Below, one piece after another: positions 30,301 to 45,300 of a stretch of 64,000 nucleotides of DNA. Position 1 is the stretch's first letter. Every line of letters begins with the position of its first letter. Source of the DNA: Metopolophium dirhodum. Its lineage: Eukaryota > Arthropoda > Insecta > Hemiptera > Aphididae. Where the stretch lies: the NCBI RefSeq assembly GCF_019925205.1, contig NC_083562.1:6944001-7008000 (forward strand), given 5' to 3'. A program made the position numbers and the translations under genes. The notes beneath the pieces were generated by a model. That model saw nothing but the letters and a program-made list of their open reading frames with translations. It was not told the origin of the DNA and did no database searches.

Positions 30301-33300
30301 AAACTATCGACTTCCGACTCTAAACTGCCTATATCGACACCTAACTATCGCCTGTCAGGAGTCCCATTCGGTTATAACCCCAACGCGTGCTAAACATCGC
30401 GTCAGCATAATATATATTGCATACATTTATACACATTTGCCATTACTAACACTCAGCATATTAGCCATGCACAACGTAGGGAGTAATATACGATGTCGAT
30501 GTCGTAATACTCCAAAAATATAATGAGTTATATTAAATTTTTATAATTCTAAAATGTTTTCTATAATATAATTGTTTTATATTGGTTTTCAGTGGCACTT
30601 CCTGAACCTGTGAGTAATCCATGTATACCATCTCCTTGTGGACCTAATTCACAATGCCAAGTAAAAGGAGATACGCCATCTTGTTCATGTTTACCTGAAT
30701 TTATCGGATCGCCTCCAAATTGCAAACCAGAATGCATTAGCAATAGTGAATGCTCCTATAACAAAGCATGTGTCTATATGAAATGTAAAGATCCATGTCC
30801 AGGATCTTGTGGTCAAAATGCTATATGTCAAGTAGTAAGTCATGTGCCTAGATGTTCATGTTTATCTGGTTATGTTGGTGATCCATTTATACAATGTTAT
30901 ATTCAACAAGGTAAATAAAATTATATAATAATATTGATTGATTTATTGTAAAGACTTGAATTGTTTTGGGAAATATTATTTAATGTTGTCATTGTTATTA
31001 TTTAGCTGACCCAGTACCCACTGAGTATTTATCTCCGTGTGAGCCTTCTCCGTGTGGTACTAATGCTGTTTGTAAAGAACAAAACGGCGCTGGTTCATGT
31101 AGTTGTCTCCCTGGATTTGAAGGAAATCCTTATGATGGATGCAGATATGAATGCACACTGAACACAGACTGCGCATCTAATAAAGCATGTATTCGAAATA
31201 AGTGCCAAAATCCTTGTCCTGGATCTTGTGGACCAAACGCAGAATGTTTAGTAATAAATCACCTTCCTATGTGCACATGTTATAATGGTTACACAGGAGA
31301 TCCTTTCAAATACTGTAATTTGATTCCTCCTCAAAGTAAGGAAAATATTTTAATTAATTCAATGTACTTGTTCAATTATATAATTAATATATAATAATAT
31401 TATTTTATATTTAGTTGTGCAATCTGAGCCCTATGCTCCTTGTGTTCCATCACCATGTGGACCTAATAGTCAATGTAAAGAAATAAATGGACAAGCAGTT
31501 TGTTCATGTCTCCCTACGTATCATGGAAGTCCTCCTGGCTGTAGACCTGAATGTGTATTGAGTTCTGAATGCAGTGATATTCACGCATGCGTTAATCAAA
31601 AATGTGTCAACCCATGTCCTGGACCGTGTGGTTCAAATGCTATTTGCAAAGTTATAAAACATAACGCAATATGTTCCTGTCAACTCGGGTATCAAGGCGA
31701 TCCATTCTCCCGTTGTTATTTAATTCCACCACCACCGCCACCACAACAAGATGAAGTTACTTACTTGAACCCGTGTATTCCATCTCCATGTGGTTTATAT
31801 TCAGAATGTAGAGATATTGGTGGTGTACCATCATGTTCATGTTTATCACAATATTTTGGTAGTCCACCAAATTGTAGACCTGAATGTGTGATAAATAATG
31901 ACTGTCGGAGCAATTTAGCATGTATTCGAGAGAAATGTCAAGACCCATGTCCAGGATCTTGTGGTATTGATGCATACTGCAACGTTATAAATCACACTCC
32001 GAATTGTGTATGCCGAGAAGGTTTCATTGGAGATCCCTTCACATCGTGCTATATAAAACCAATACAAAACAGTAAGTGACTTAAAAAAAAAACCAAATTT
32101 AAGTATCAAATACCACGTGACAATGTTTTAGTTCCAGAACCTGTTGAAAAAGACCCATGTTATCCATCCCCATGTGGACCAAACGCAATATGTAATAATG
32201 GCCAATGTTCATGTATTAATGAATACTATGGAGATCCATACTCAGGTTGTAGACCAGAATGTGTAATTAACAATGACTGTCCAAGAGACAAGGCTTGTGT
32301 TCGTAATAAATGCATGAACCCGTGTAAAGACACCTGTGGTGAAAATGCTATATGTGATGTTTATAACCATATACCAATGTGCCGCTGTCCAGAAGGAACA
32401 GAAGGAAATGCATTTATTAGATGCTCGGCATTACAACAAGGTAAAATAATTTCACATCAGTTTCAATGAATTTAACTAATACAAATTTTGATTAAATTAA
32501 TTTTAGCGCCAATCGATATTCATCCTTGTTATCCATCACCATGTGGACCAAACAGTCACTGTAAAGAAATAAATAGTCAAGCTGTATGCTCTTGTATCAT
32601 TGGATATTTGGGAGTTCCACCATCATGTCGACCTGAATGTATTGTAAACTCAGATTGTAATAGTAATAAAGCTTGTTCTAATCAAAAATGCATTGACCCG
32701 TGTATTGGAGTATGTGGTGTAAACTCAAAATGCCAGGTTATCAACCACAGCCCCATTTGTAGTTGTGCACCCAGTTTTATGGGAAACCCATTTGTTCGAT
32801 GTTACCCAAAACGTAAGTGCATATAATTAAATATTTATTATGGTATAACTATAAAAATTATATTAATTTATTATAGCTGCTGATATCCCTCAACCTGTTG
32901 GAAATCCTTGTATTCCATCGCCTTGTGGACCAAACTCTCAATGTAAAGTGCAAGGTGAATCGCCATCATGTTCTTGTTTACCTGAATTTATTGGCTCACC
33001 TCCAATTTGTAAACCTGAATGTGTAAGTAATAGTGAATGTCCAATTCACTTATCCTGCATAAACATGAAATGCAAAAATCCTTGCATTGGAGCCTGTGCC
33101 CCAAGTGCTGAATGTAGAGTAATAAGTCATACACCAAGATGTACATGCCCTGTTGGACATATTGGAAACCCGTATACTGAATGTACAATAATTCAAGGTA
33201 AATTGAACTGAATATTGCTTTTATTTTTTACTAGGATATGTATAATATACGTAATCGCTCATTTTTAGCTGATCCTATCCCACAAGAATATTTAAATCCT

Positions 33301-36300
33301 TGTGAGCCATCTCCGTGTGGCATAAATGCCATTTGTAAAGAACAAAACGGAGCCGGATCTTGTTCTTGTCTACCTGAATACTTTGGAAATCCATACGAAG
33401 GATGTAAGCCTGAATGTATTGTAAATGCCGAATGTCAGTCCAACAAAGCATGTATTAGTAATAAATGTAAAGATCCATGCCCTGGAACATGTGCTCAAAA
33501 TGCTGAATGTCAAGTCATTAATCATTCACCGACATGCACATGTTATAATGGGTATACCGGTGACCCATTCAGATACTGCCATATCATACCACCACAACGT
33601 AATTAATACTTTAGTAGAAATAAATTCGCTATAATTAATATACGATTAATATTAAATATTGTATTTTTTATAAATTTAGAAACTGAAGTACAGCCTATTT
33701 ATCCATGTACACCATCTCCTTGTGGACCAAATAGTCAATGTCGAGAAATAAATCAGCAAGCAGTTTGTTCATGTTTACCAAACTATGTAGGAAGTCCTCC
33801 CGGATGTCGCCCAGAATGTGTATTGAACGCAGAATGTTCAGCAAGTCTCGCTTGTATTAATCAAAAATGTAAAAACCCTTGTGAAGATCGGTGTGCACAA
33901 AATGCCAACTGCAGGGTGTTCAACCATAGTCCTGTGTGTTCATGCGCTCCTGGATATACTGGAGATCCATTTTCACATTGTCATGCTATACCCCCTCCAC
34001 CACCACCAACGCAAAACGAACCTATTTATATAAACCCATGCATACCGTCACCATGTGGCGCCTATGCTATATGTCAAGACAACGGAGGTACTCCATCATG
34101 CTCCTGCTTGGCTCAATACATTGGATCACCACCAAACTGTAGACCAGAATGTATTATGCATTCCGAATGTCCTAGTAATGAAGCTTGTATTAGAGAAAAA
34201 TGTCAAGACCCATGTCCGGGATCCTGTGGCTGGGGTGCTCAATGTAATGTAATTAACCATACACCTATGTGTACTTGTCCAGAGGGATATGAAGGAAATC
34301 CGTTTGCGAAGTGTGACATAAAGCCAGGTAATTGATGATATTTATACATTATGTATAAATCGTTATTTTAATATATTATTTTTATTAGTAATTCAAGCTC
34401 CAGTCTACTCAGATCCATGTAATCCATCACCTTGTGGTCCAAATGCTCAATGTAATAATGGCGTATGCACATGCTTAAGTGAATACCAAGGAGATCCATA
34501 CACTGGATGTAGACCTGAATGTGTACTAAATAATGATTGTCCACGAAACAAAGCATGTATAAAAAATAAATGTATAGATCCTTGTCCTGGAATTTGTGGG
34601 CAAAATGCTATTTGTGATGTTTATAATCATATACCGATGTGTCGTTGTCCAGAAGGAATGCAAGGCAATGCTTTTGTTTTTTGTAGTCCAAAACAAAACG
34701 GTATGTATTTACTATTAAATATTTTTTTCACGAAAAAATAAATATACATTTTTTCGTTTAGAACCTGAGATATATGAGCCATGTAAACCATCCCCTTGTG
34801 GACCATTTAGTCAATGTAGGGAAGTAAATAAACAAGCAGTATGTTCGTGTGTCTCGGGATACACTGGATTACCACCATTATGCCGTCCTGAATGTATTTC
34901 AAGTTCAGACTGTAGACAAAATCAAGCATGTTCCAATCAAAAATGTATAGACCCATGTCCAGGAACTTGTGGTATAAATGCTAAATGCCAAGTTATAAGC
35001 CACAGTCCTATATGTAGCTGTCCAACGGGATATACTGGAAATGCCTTTATGAATTGCTATCAAATTCGTAAGTATAAAATACATAACATAAATATATAAG
35101 ACAATAATAATTTATTATAAATAGTTACTTTGCACTATTATAATTATTTAATTTATATACATATGTTTCGAGTTATCAGCTTTAAATAAACAATTAAATA
35201 ACAATGTTTAATTTAGCTGCTGATATACCATTAATAGTGGGCAATCCATGTGTCCCAACACCGTGTGGACCTAATTCACAATGTCAAGTAAAAGGAGACA
35301 CACCTTCTTGTTCGTGTTTGCCTGAGTTCATCGGATCTCCTCCAAATTGCAAACCAGAATGTGTCACTAATAGTGAATGTTCCTATAACAAAGCATGTAT
35401 GAATATGAAATGTAAAGATCCTTGTCCAGGATCATGCGCAGTCAATGCTATATGTCAAGTTTTAAGTCACGCTCCTACTTGTCATTGTCAACAAGGTTAT
35501 GTTGGAAATCCATTTACATTCTGTTCAGTTCAACAAGGTATAATATCATAAAATTATTTCTTCGAATTAATCTACTTCCTGTATATAAATTATAATTTAC
35601 TTTATAGCAGATCCTATACCTCAAGAATATATTAATCCATGCGTACCTTCACCATGTGGTGTGAATGCAGTATGTAAAGAACAAAACGGAGCAGGATCAT
35701 GTACTTGCTTACCAGAATATATAGGCAATCCTTATGAAAGTTGTAGACCAGAATGTACAATTAATTCTGATTGCGTTTCCAATAAAGCATGTATGATGAA
35801 TAAGTGTAGAGATCCGTGTCCAGGAACATGCGGTCAAAATGCAGAATGTCATGTCATTAACCATTTACCAGTCTGTACTTGTTTAAATGGTTATAATGGT
35901 GACCCATTCAAATATTGTTCAGTTATTATACCACCACAAGGTATTTATTTTTAATTTAAGTTACATATTAAAATAAAATGAGTTTATTATATACATGAAT
36001 GGGTTAGACAATATTGATTATCAATAAAAATATTATGCAATTCTAATATTATATAAAATATTCAAAATTATGAGAAAAATTATTTTGTGAGAACAAAAAT
36101 GTATAAATCATATCTTATTCTTAAGTTGACTGAGATATAAGATGAAGTTATCTAAGATATTTGGTAATTAACTGATGTCAAAATTAATCCAATATCGTTA
36201 GTATTCAGTTAATTATTGATTCTAATTTTGAGGGGTGAAACTGTTAAATTCATTTAACTTTTTTTAATATACAAAATATAGTAATATATGTCTTTGATAA

Positions 36301-39300
36301 GTAAGTTTATGGAAGTATATAAAACTACTTATGGTATTTCTGTTTTAGTAATATTAAATTTAATTATAAGTATTTTATTGAAATTATATTGTGATTTTTT
36401 TACTTACTTTTAGATGCTCCAATAGAACCAATAAACCCATGTTATCCGTCACCCTGTGGTCCGAATAGTCAATGTAAATCCATCAATAACCAAGCAATAT
36501 GTTCATGTTTACCTACATTCATTGGAAGTCCCCCAGGGTGTAGACCAGAATGTGTAATGAGTTCAGAATGTAAAAGTTATGAAGCGTGTACAAACCAAAA
36601 GTGTTCTGACCCATGCAGTGATATTTGTGGAAAAAATGCTGATTGCAAAGTCATAAATCACAGTCCAATTTGTACTTGTCGACCTAAATTCACTGGAGAT
36701 CCATTCACTCACTGTTTCCCAATACCATGTAATTACTACTTTATTTTCATTCTAATATCTTTATATTTACGTAATACATATTTTTAGTACCACTGCCTCA
36801 ATATGTGCCTACTGAATATGTAAACCCATGCATACCATCACCTTGTGGTCCCTATTCGCAATGCTATGATAACCAAGGAGTTCCATCATGCAGTTGTCTT
36901 TCTCAATACACCGGAAGCCCACCAAATTGTAGACCAGAATGTGTTATGAATTCAGAATGCCCATCTAACAAAGCATGTATAAGCGAACATTGTAGAGATC
37001 CATGCCCTGGATCATGTGGTTACAATGCTGAATGTAATGTCCTGAATCATACACCAATGTGTGTCTGTCCATACGGCATGATTGGTGATCCTTTTACTAG
37101 TTGTTATTCTAAACCACAAGAAAGTAAGTGATTGTAATTAAATTTACACATCAGTATTTTATAAAACATCGAAATACAATTTTGTTTAAATATTTCAGAT
37201 ATTCCAGTTGTACACAGTGATCCGTGTAATCCATCGCCGTGCGGTTATAATGCAGAATGTAATAATGGTGTTTGTACTTGCTTATTAGAATATCAAGGAA
37301 ATCCTTATATGGGATGTAGACCTGAATGTGTAATAAATAATGACTGTTCACAAAAAGAAGCTTGTATAAAAAATAAATGTAAAGATCCTTGTCCTGGAAT
37401 TTGTGGACAAAATGCTATTTGTGATGTATATAATCATATACCAATGTGTCGATGCCCTGACAAAATGTCTGGAAATGCTTTCCTTCAATGCAAGCCAGTT
37501 GAAAGTAATATACCAATTATATAATATTAAATCAATATAATAATTAATTAAGTATTTATTTATGTAGTTCAAGCTCAAGTTTATCCATGCAACCCTTCAC
37601 CTTGTGGATCTAATAGTCAATGTAGAGAAATTAATAATCACGCTGTATGTTCATGTATATCAAATTACATTGGGTCGCCTCCTTTGTGTAGACCAGAATG
37701 TACTACTAATTCTGATTGTAATCAAAATGAAGCTTGTAGTAATCAAAAGTGTAAAGATCCATGTCCTGGAACATGTGGAATAGGAGCTAAATGTCAAGTT
37801 ATTAACCATAGTCCAATATGCAATTGTCCATCAGGATATACAGGAAATTCTTTTGTCCACTGCCATCCAATCCGTAAGAATAATAATTAACTGAAACAAT
37901 ATTCTAGTATTCATTGTTATAAATAATTATACATATTTAGAAGCGGCCCCAGTTGAAGTGTTCAATGAAAACCCTTGCGTACCATCACCATGTGGATTCA
38001 ATGCTCAATGTCAAGACATTGGAGGTCAACCATCATGCTCTTGTTTGCCTCAGTTTATTGGTTCTCCCCCAAATTGTAAACCAGAATGTATAATCAATAG
38101 TGAATGTCCATATCACTTAGCATGTAAAAACATGAAATGTCGAGATCCATGTCCAGGAACATGTGGCCAGAATACAGAATGCAAAGTTATTAGTCACGCC
38201 CCGCAATGTTATTGTTTATCTGGTTATACTGGAAATCCAATAATACAATGCAATATACAACATGCTGATCCGGCTCTTCAAGAATATTTCAATCCATGCC
38301 AACCATCACCTTGTGGTTCAAATGCAGTATGCAAAGAGCAAAACGGTGCTGGTTCATGCACGTGTTTACCAGAATACTTCGGTGATCCATATAGAGGATG
38401 CATGCCTGAATGTGTGGTTAATTCAGACTGCCCACAAAATGAAGCCTGCAGGAGGAATAAATGTGAAAATCCTTGCCCAGGACTATGTGGTCAAAACGCA
38501 GAATGTCAGACAATTAACCATGTGCCCATGTGTACATGTTCCAATGGATATACTGGGGATCCATTCAGATATTGTTCATTTATACCACCACAACGTAATT
38601 AAATTATTTTTTACTAATTATCTTCTCAATAAATAGATAGGTCATTATTTTTAATGGTAATTATTTTTAATTTTAGAAACTCCAATTGAACCAACTAATC
38701 CATGCAGTCCATCGCCTTGTGGACCAAATAGCCAATGCAGAGAACTCAATGGTCAAGCAATATGTTCATGTCTTCCAGAATTTATTGGAAGTCCTCCTAG
38801 TTGTCGACCGGAATGTTTAATAAGTACTGAATGTAATCGTGATAAAGCATGTATAGGACAAAAATGTAAAGATCCATGCCCCGGAATGTGTGGTCATAAT
38901 GCCAATTGTCAAACTATTAACCATAGTCCTATTTGTACATGTACTTCAGGATACACTGGAAATCCATTTTCTCAATGCTATCAACTACCAAGTAAATAAA
39001 TAACTTTAGTAACTTTATTTATTACTAGAAAAAAATTGAACCTAGAACTCATGAAATACTTTGTTCAAATACAAATTATATATTTAATTATTTTTCAGAG
39101 CCTCAAATACAACAAACTCCACCAGAACCATTGAATCCATGTATTCCAAATCCTTGTGGATCATATTCAATATGTCAAGACCAAGGAGGTTATCCATCGT
39201 GTTCCTGTTTATCTCAGTACATAGGCACTCCACCAAATTGTAGACCCGAGTGTGTTATCAGTGCTGAATGTCCAAGCAATAAAGCTTGTATGAATGAAAA

Positions 39301-42300
39301 GTGTAAAGATCCATGCCCTGGTTCTTGTGGGGTTGGAGCTATTTGTACTGTGAACAATCATACACCTAATTGTTACTGTCCAAGTGGATATACAGGAGAC
39401 CCATTCAATTCATGTATCCTTAAACCACCACAAAACGGTTAGTATCTTGTGACATAAATATTAAATAAATATTTTATTGTAAATTACACATTTCCTCAAA
39501 AACATTTTTATATTGCTAAAATAATTGTATAATTACTACTAGATCCAGAAATACCAAATATTGATCCATGCTACCCATCACCATGTGGTTCAAACGCGAA
39601 TTGTAACGATGGCAAATGCACTTGCTTACCAGAATATCAAGGAGATCCTTATGTTGGATGTAGACCGGAATGTATAATAAACGACGAATGTCCTAGAAAT
39701 AAAGCTTGCATTAGAAATAAATGCAAAGATCCATGTCCAGGAACTTGTGCTCATAATGCAATTTGTGATGTGTATAACCATATTCCAATGTGTAGATGCC
39801 CCGAAGGAATGTCTGGAAATGCATTTATAGACTGTCAACCACAGCAAGGTAATAAATAACACAATATATAAATAGCTTGGTAATTTTAAATTTATATTAA
39901 CATCCATTTGTTTATTTTTAGTTTCTGTGGTACAAGACTATTGTAATCCTTCACCGTGTGGTCCAAACAGTATTTGTCAAGAAATAAATCAACAAAGTAT
40001 GTGTTCTTGTATAACTGGATACATCGGATCTCCACCAACTTGTCGTCCAGAATGCACAGTTAATTCCGATTGCATTTTGAGTAAAGCTTGTAGCAATCAA
40101 AAATGTCGGGATCCTTGCCCTGGAACATGTGGAATAAGTGCTAAATGTCATGTTGTTAATCATAATCCGATATGCAGCTGTCCTCCTGGTTTTACAGGCA
40201 ATGCATTTGTGCAATGCAGTCAAATACGTAAGTTATCAATAATAATGTAATGATGTTTATGATATATGATGTCGTAAGGATAATTAATATTGAATGATTA
40301 TAAAAACAAATTTAGCGATTATTGAAGATGAACCAGTTCGAAACCCATGTGTTCCTTCGCCTTGTGGTCCATATTCACAATGTCAAGTTCAAGGAACGTC
40401 TCCATCGTGTTCTTGCTTGACTGAATATATTGGATCACCACCAAATTGTCGACCTGAATGTGTTAGTAACAGTGAATGTTCGTATAATTTGGCTTGTATA
40501 AATATGAAATGCAAAGATCCATGTCCTGGATTATGTGGAGAAAATGCCTTATGTCGTGTTATCAGCCATTCTCCAATGTGTTACTGCGTACATGGTTATA
40601 CTGGAAATCCAATGGTTCAATGTGTGGTTCAACAAGGTATTTTTCATAAAGTATAGCAATTCATTAGTTAATATATTTAATCGATAATCATGTATTTCAG
40701 ATGCAGTTGTAATAAGAGATGATCCACATCCTTGCACTCCATCCCCCTGTGGAGCAAATGCCCAATGTAGAGAACAAAATAATGCGGGCTCGTGTAGCTG
40801 TTTACCTGGATATTTTGGAAATCCGTATGAAGGTTGTAGACCAGAGTGTATTGTTAATACAGATTGCTCTCCGAGTAAAGCTTGTATACAATACAAGTGT
40901 CAAAATCCTTGTCCCGGAAATTGTGGTTTGAATGCAGATTGTCAAGTGATTTACCATGTTGCATCATGCGTTTGTAATCCAGGTTACACGGGTAACCCAT
41001 ACCGATCCTGTAATTTTATAACTCCACAAAGTAAGTTTGTTATTTTATTTGTATTTTTTTGATCACAGTAGTTCCATTTTAACAAATGAAAATAATATAT
41101 TAATATATTATACTCCTTGTTACAAGCTGGTGAAAAATCCATGAAAATATATCTTAAGATTCTGAGTGGATCAAATTTGATAAAATAATTTGTTAACAAT
41201 ATTAAAATCTAATTTACTCTTCTTAAAATATCGGGAAAATGGAAAATATTATACCCAATTATAAGATTTTGATCAAAATGGGTTTTATATTTTTGTTGTT
41301 ATTCAAAAAATATTCATCGTAGATACACATAAAACATTCCGTTATTACTTGTACAATCATTTTCCATAGTAAATCAATTAATTCAAAATACTCATACTTT
41401 TTACATTGTAAGTTGTTACCTTTTTTTGATTTTCGTTGTTATCATTTTCTTGGTTAAAAAATTTAAAATTATATATCAAGGAATCCCATTAGTTATGAAA
41501 TAATTTTTTATTCTTTTGATAACCGTATAAATAAAATATATTTCTTTGATTTTAGTTACTCAAATGGAACCAATATACCCGTGTATTCCATCACCATGTG
41601 GTCCGAATAGTCAATGCAGAGAATTAAATAATCAAGCTGTATGTTCTTGTTTGCCATCCTTTATCGGAAGTCCACCTATGTGTCGTCCTGAATGTACAAC
41701 TAGTGCAGAATGCCCAACAAATTTAGCATGTGTAAACAAGAAATGTGTAGATCCTTGTCCAGGAGTATGTGGACAAAGTGCTAATTGCAGAGTTGTAAAT
41801 CACAGTCCATTGTGCATATGCAATTCAGGATTCACAGGAGATCCATTTTCTATTTGCTATCCAATACAAAGTATTTACCTCAATATAATTATTATTTTTA
41901 TTATAATAACAATTTCTAAAATAAATAATTATTTATATAGATTCTCCAGAACCTCAACCTCAGCCACCGATAAACCCGTGCATACCATCACCATGTGGTG
42001 CCTATTCACAATGTCAAAATTACGGAGGTTCTCCTTCGTGTACATGTCTCCCATCGTATATAGGATCTCCACCAAATTGTAAACCAGAGTGCACAATTAA
42101 TGCTGATTGTCCAAGTAATGTGGCGTGTATTAGAGAGAAATGTAGAGATCCGTGTCCAGGTTCTTGTGGATTGAATGCCCATTGCCAAGTGTTAAATCAC
42201 ATTCCTATGTGCATTTGTCCAGAAGGCTATTCTGGAGATCCGTTTATGAGCTGTTACATCAAACCAGAACGTAAGTATCATACACATTATAAATTTAGTA

Positions 42301-45300
42301 TAATTTTTATTTAATTCCAACATAATTATAAATTTATATTTTTCACAAATAACATTAAAAATAACATTTTTTATTAATTTAGCACCAATTCAACAAGCCT
42401 CGGATCCTTGTAATCCTTCTCCATGTGGATCAAATGCTTTGTGCAATAATGGCATTTGTACGTGCATTTCCGAATACCAAGGAGATCCCTATAGCATATG
42501 CAGACCAGAATGTGTCCTTAACAATGAATGCCCTCAAAATAAAGCATGCATACGAAATAAATGTATGGATCCTTGTCCAGGAACCTGTGGTCAAAATGCG
42601 TTGTGTGATGTTTATAATCACATACCAATGTGTAGATGTCCTCAAGGAATGAATGGAAATGCATTTATTGAATGTTTAACATATCAAGGTATTAAAAAAA
42701 AAATTATAAAATATTTATTTTAAAATACTAATATCTTTTTATCTATTCATAAAGCTCCAATTGAAACAAACCCATGCCAACCATCTCCATGTGGTCCCAA
42801 CAGTCAATGTAGAGAAGTTAATGGCTATTCAATGTGTTCTTGCCTTAATGGATATTTTGGAACACCACCATCTTGTCATCCTGAATGTTCCATTGATTCT
42901 GATTGTAGTCAAAATAGGGCATGTTCAAATCAAAAATGCCGCGACCCGTGTCCGGGGGCTTGTGGAGAGAATGCTCAATGCCACACTATAAGTCATAGAC
43001 CACATTGTACATGTCCACCAGGTTTCACCGGAAACGCATTTTCTAGATGCTATGTACAACAATGTAAGATAAATATTTAATTTTTAATAAAGATTTATAT
43101 TTAAATTCATATTTAACTGTTTATTTAGTACCACCAGAACCAATACAAAATCCATGTGTACCGTCGCCTTGTGGCCCAAATTCTCAATGCCAAGTTAATG
43201 GAAATTCTCCATCATGTTCATGTGAACTTGACTATATTGGCTCACCGCCTAACTGTCGACCAGAATGTATCAGTAATAATGAATGTGCTTATCATCTTGC
43301 CTGTATCAATATGAAATGTAAAGACCCTTGTCCCGGTTCGTGTGCTTCAAATGCTATATGCAAAGTAATTAGTCACACTCCGAGATGTAGCTGTCCACCT
43401 GGTTATAATGGTGATCCATTCACACAATGCATAATAAAACAAGGTAAATATATAAATAGTTTTAAATTGAATACAACGCTATCGTCAACTGTATACTATA
43501 TATATATATGAATTTTATTTTTTATAGCGGAACCAATTCAAGAAATAATAAATCCTTGTAGACCATCACCTTGTGGTCCCAATGCGTTATGTAAAGAACA
43601 AAACAATGCGGGTTCCTGCATCTGTCTACCTGAATATTATGGAAATCCTTACGAAGGATGTCGACCTGAGTGTATGGTTAATACAGACTGTAATGCTAAC
43701 AAAGCATGCATGTCAAACAAATGTAAAGACCCATGCCCAGGAACTTGTGGCAGTAATGCTAAATGTCAAACTATTAACCACATACCAATGTGCACTTGTT
43801 TACCTGGTTATGTTGGAGATCCATTTAAATACTGTCAAATTATACAACCACAACGTAAGTGGAATTAATAAAGCATTATAACAAATAACGTTTTTTAGCT
43901 AAAAATTTTAATAAAATCTGTTTTGTGTAGAAGTTGAAATTGTACCAAGTTATCCATGCATCCCATCTCCGTGTGGTCCAAACAGTTTGTGTAAAGAGAA
44001 TAACGGACAAGCAATTTGCTCGTGTTTACCATCCTATATAGGAACTCCGCCTGGATGTAGACCCGAATGTGTCACTAACGCTGAATGTGTGCAAAACAAA
44101 GCATGTATAAATCAAAAATGTGTAGATCCTTGTCCAGGAACATGTGGACAAAATGCGTATTGCCAAACAATAAACCATCATCCAATATGTAAATGTATTT
44201 CTGGTTACACGGGTAATCCATCTACATACTGTTCCTTAATACAACGTAAGTCTATTATATAATAATAATGATTTATTTATAAATTAAAATGTCGACTACA
44301 TGATATAGAAGTCGTTTTTAGCATATAAAATATTTTATCATATTATTTATTCATTTATTCAATTTAATTTCATATACATATTATATGTACTGGACCCCAC
44401 TGAGAAAACTCATGTTAATATAACGTTATAACGTTTAGAATATAAAATATATCTTATAATAGTTCGTTAAATTTAAATTAAAAAAATTAATACTCATGAA
44501 ATGTTAAGACATTTAATAGTTAATTATTAATTACAGTATAAAGTAATTAAAATAAATGTATTTAACTTACATGATAAAATCAGTTTTTGAAAAAAATTTA
44601 ATTGAAAAATCTACTGACAGGATCATAGTATTTTGAGTGAAGTGTTTTTCCACATGGCGTCTATATAATAAATTCTTATACAATATAATTATATAAAGTG
44701 GTCAGTGGATAAACTATTAGTTCCTTTAGACTTATCATTAAAAATGTATATCATACAATTAATAAATATTTTCTAATTATTTTTCAGCTGTACCTCAAGA
44801 CACACCTGTTATTGTTAACCCTTGTTCGCCTTCACCTTGTGGTCCTTACTCGCAATGTGTAGCATATGGCAACTCGCCATCTTGTTCGTGTTCACCGACA
44901 TATGTTGGTAGTCCACCAAATTGTAGACCTGAATGTATTGTTCATGCTGAGTGTCCAAGCAATATGGCTTGCATGAGAGAAAAATGCAGAGATCCGTGTC
45001 CAGGGTCTTGTGGTTTAGGATCACAGTGCAATGTGATTAACCATGTACCAATTTGTACATGCCCAGCTGGTTATATAGGGGATCCATTTGTCAGCTGTTA
45101 TATAAAACCAAGCCCACGTTAGTCTAAAATTAGTCTAAAAATATATTTCAGTAAATCTAAACATTATACTTATAAATATTTTTGTATGTTTAGCTCCAAA
45201 GCCACAATATACAGACCCATGTTATCCATCTCCATGTGGACCAAGTGCTACATGTAACAATGGAATTTGTTCATGTATACTCGGTTATCAAGGTGACCCC

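Larger units (their letters stand above)
29862..30592 (+). other. dpy: intron 61 (731 bases) with a compositionally foreign insert
   Basis: About 10 times longer than typical E/F introns. The ends are AT-rich, but about 29885-30000 and 30150-30400 are clearly GC-richer and unlike any other intron here. A short hairpin (cgaggtc/gacctcg, 29951-29974) and a TA tract at 30033-30055 are visible. Confidence 0.8.

Noticed and set aside
30184..30523. 69- and 81-codon frames in intron 61
   Set aside because: Overlapping, no recognisable domain, lie in the putative insert; no transposase motifs seen.
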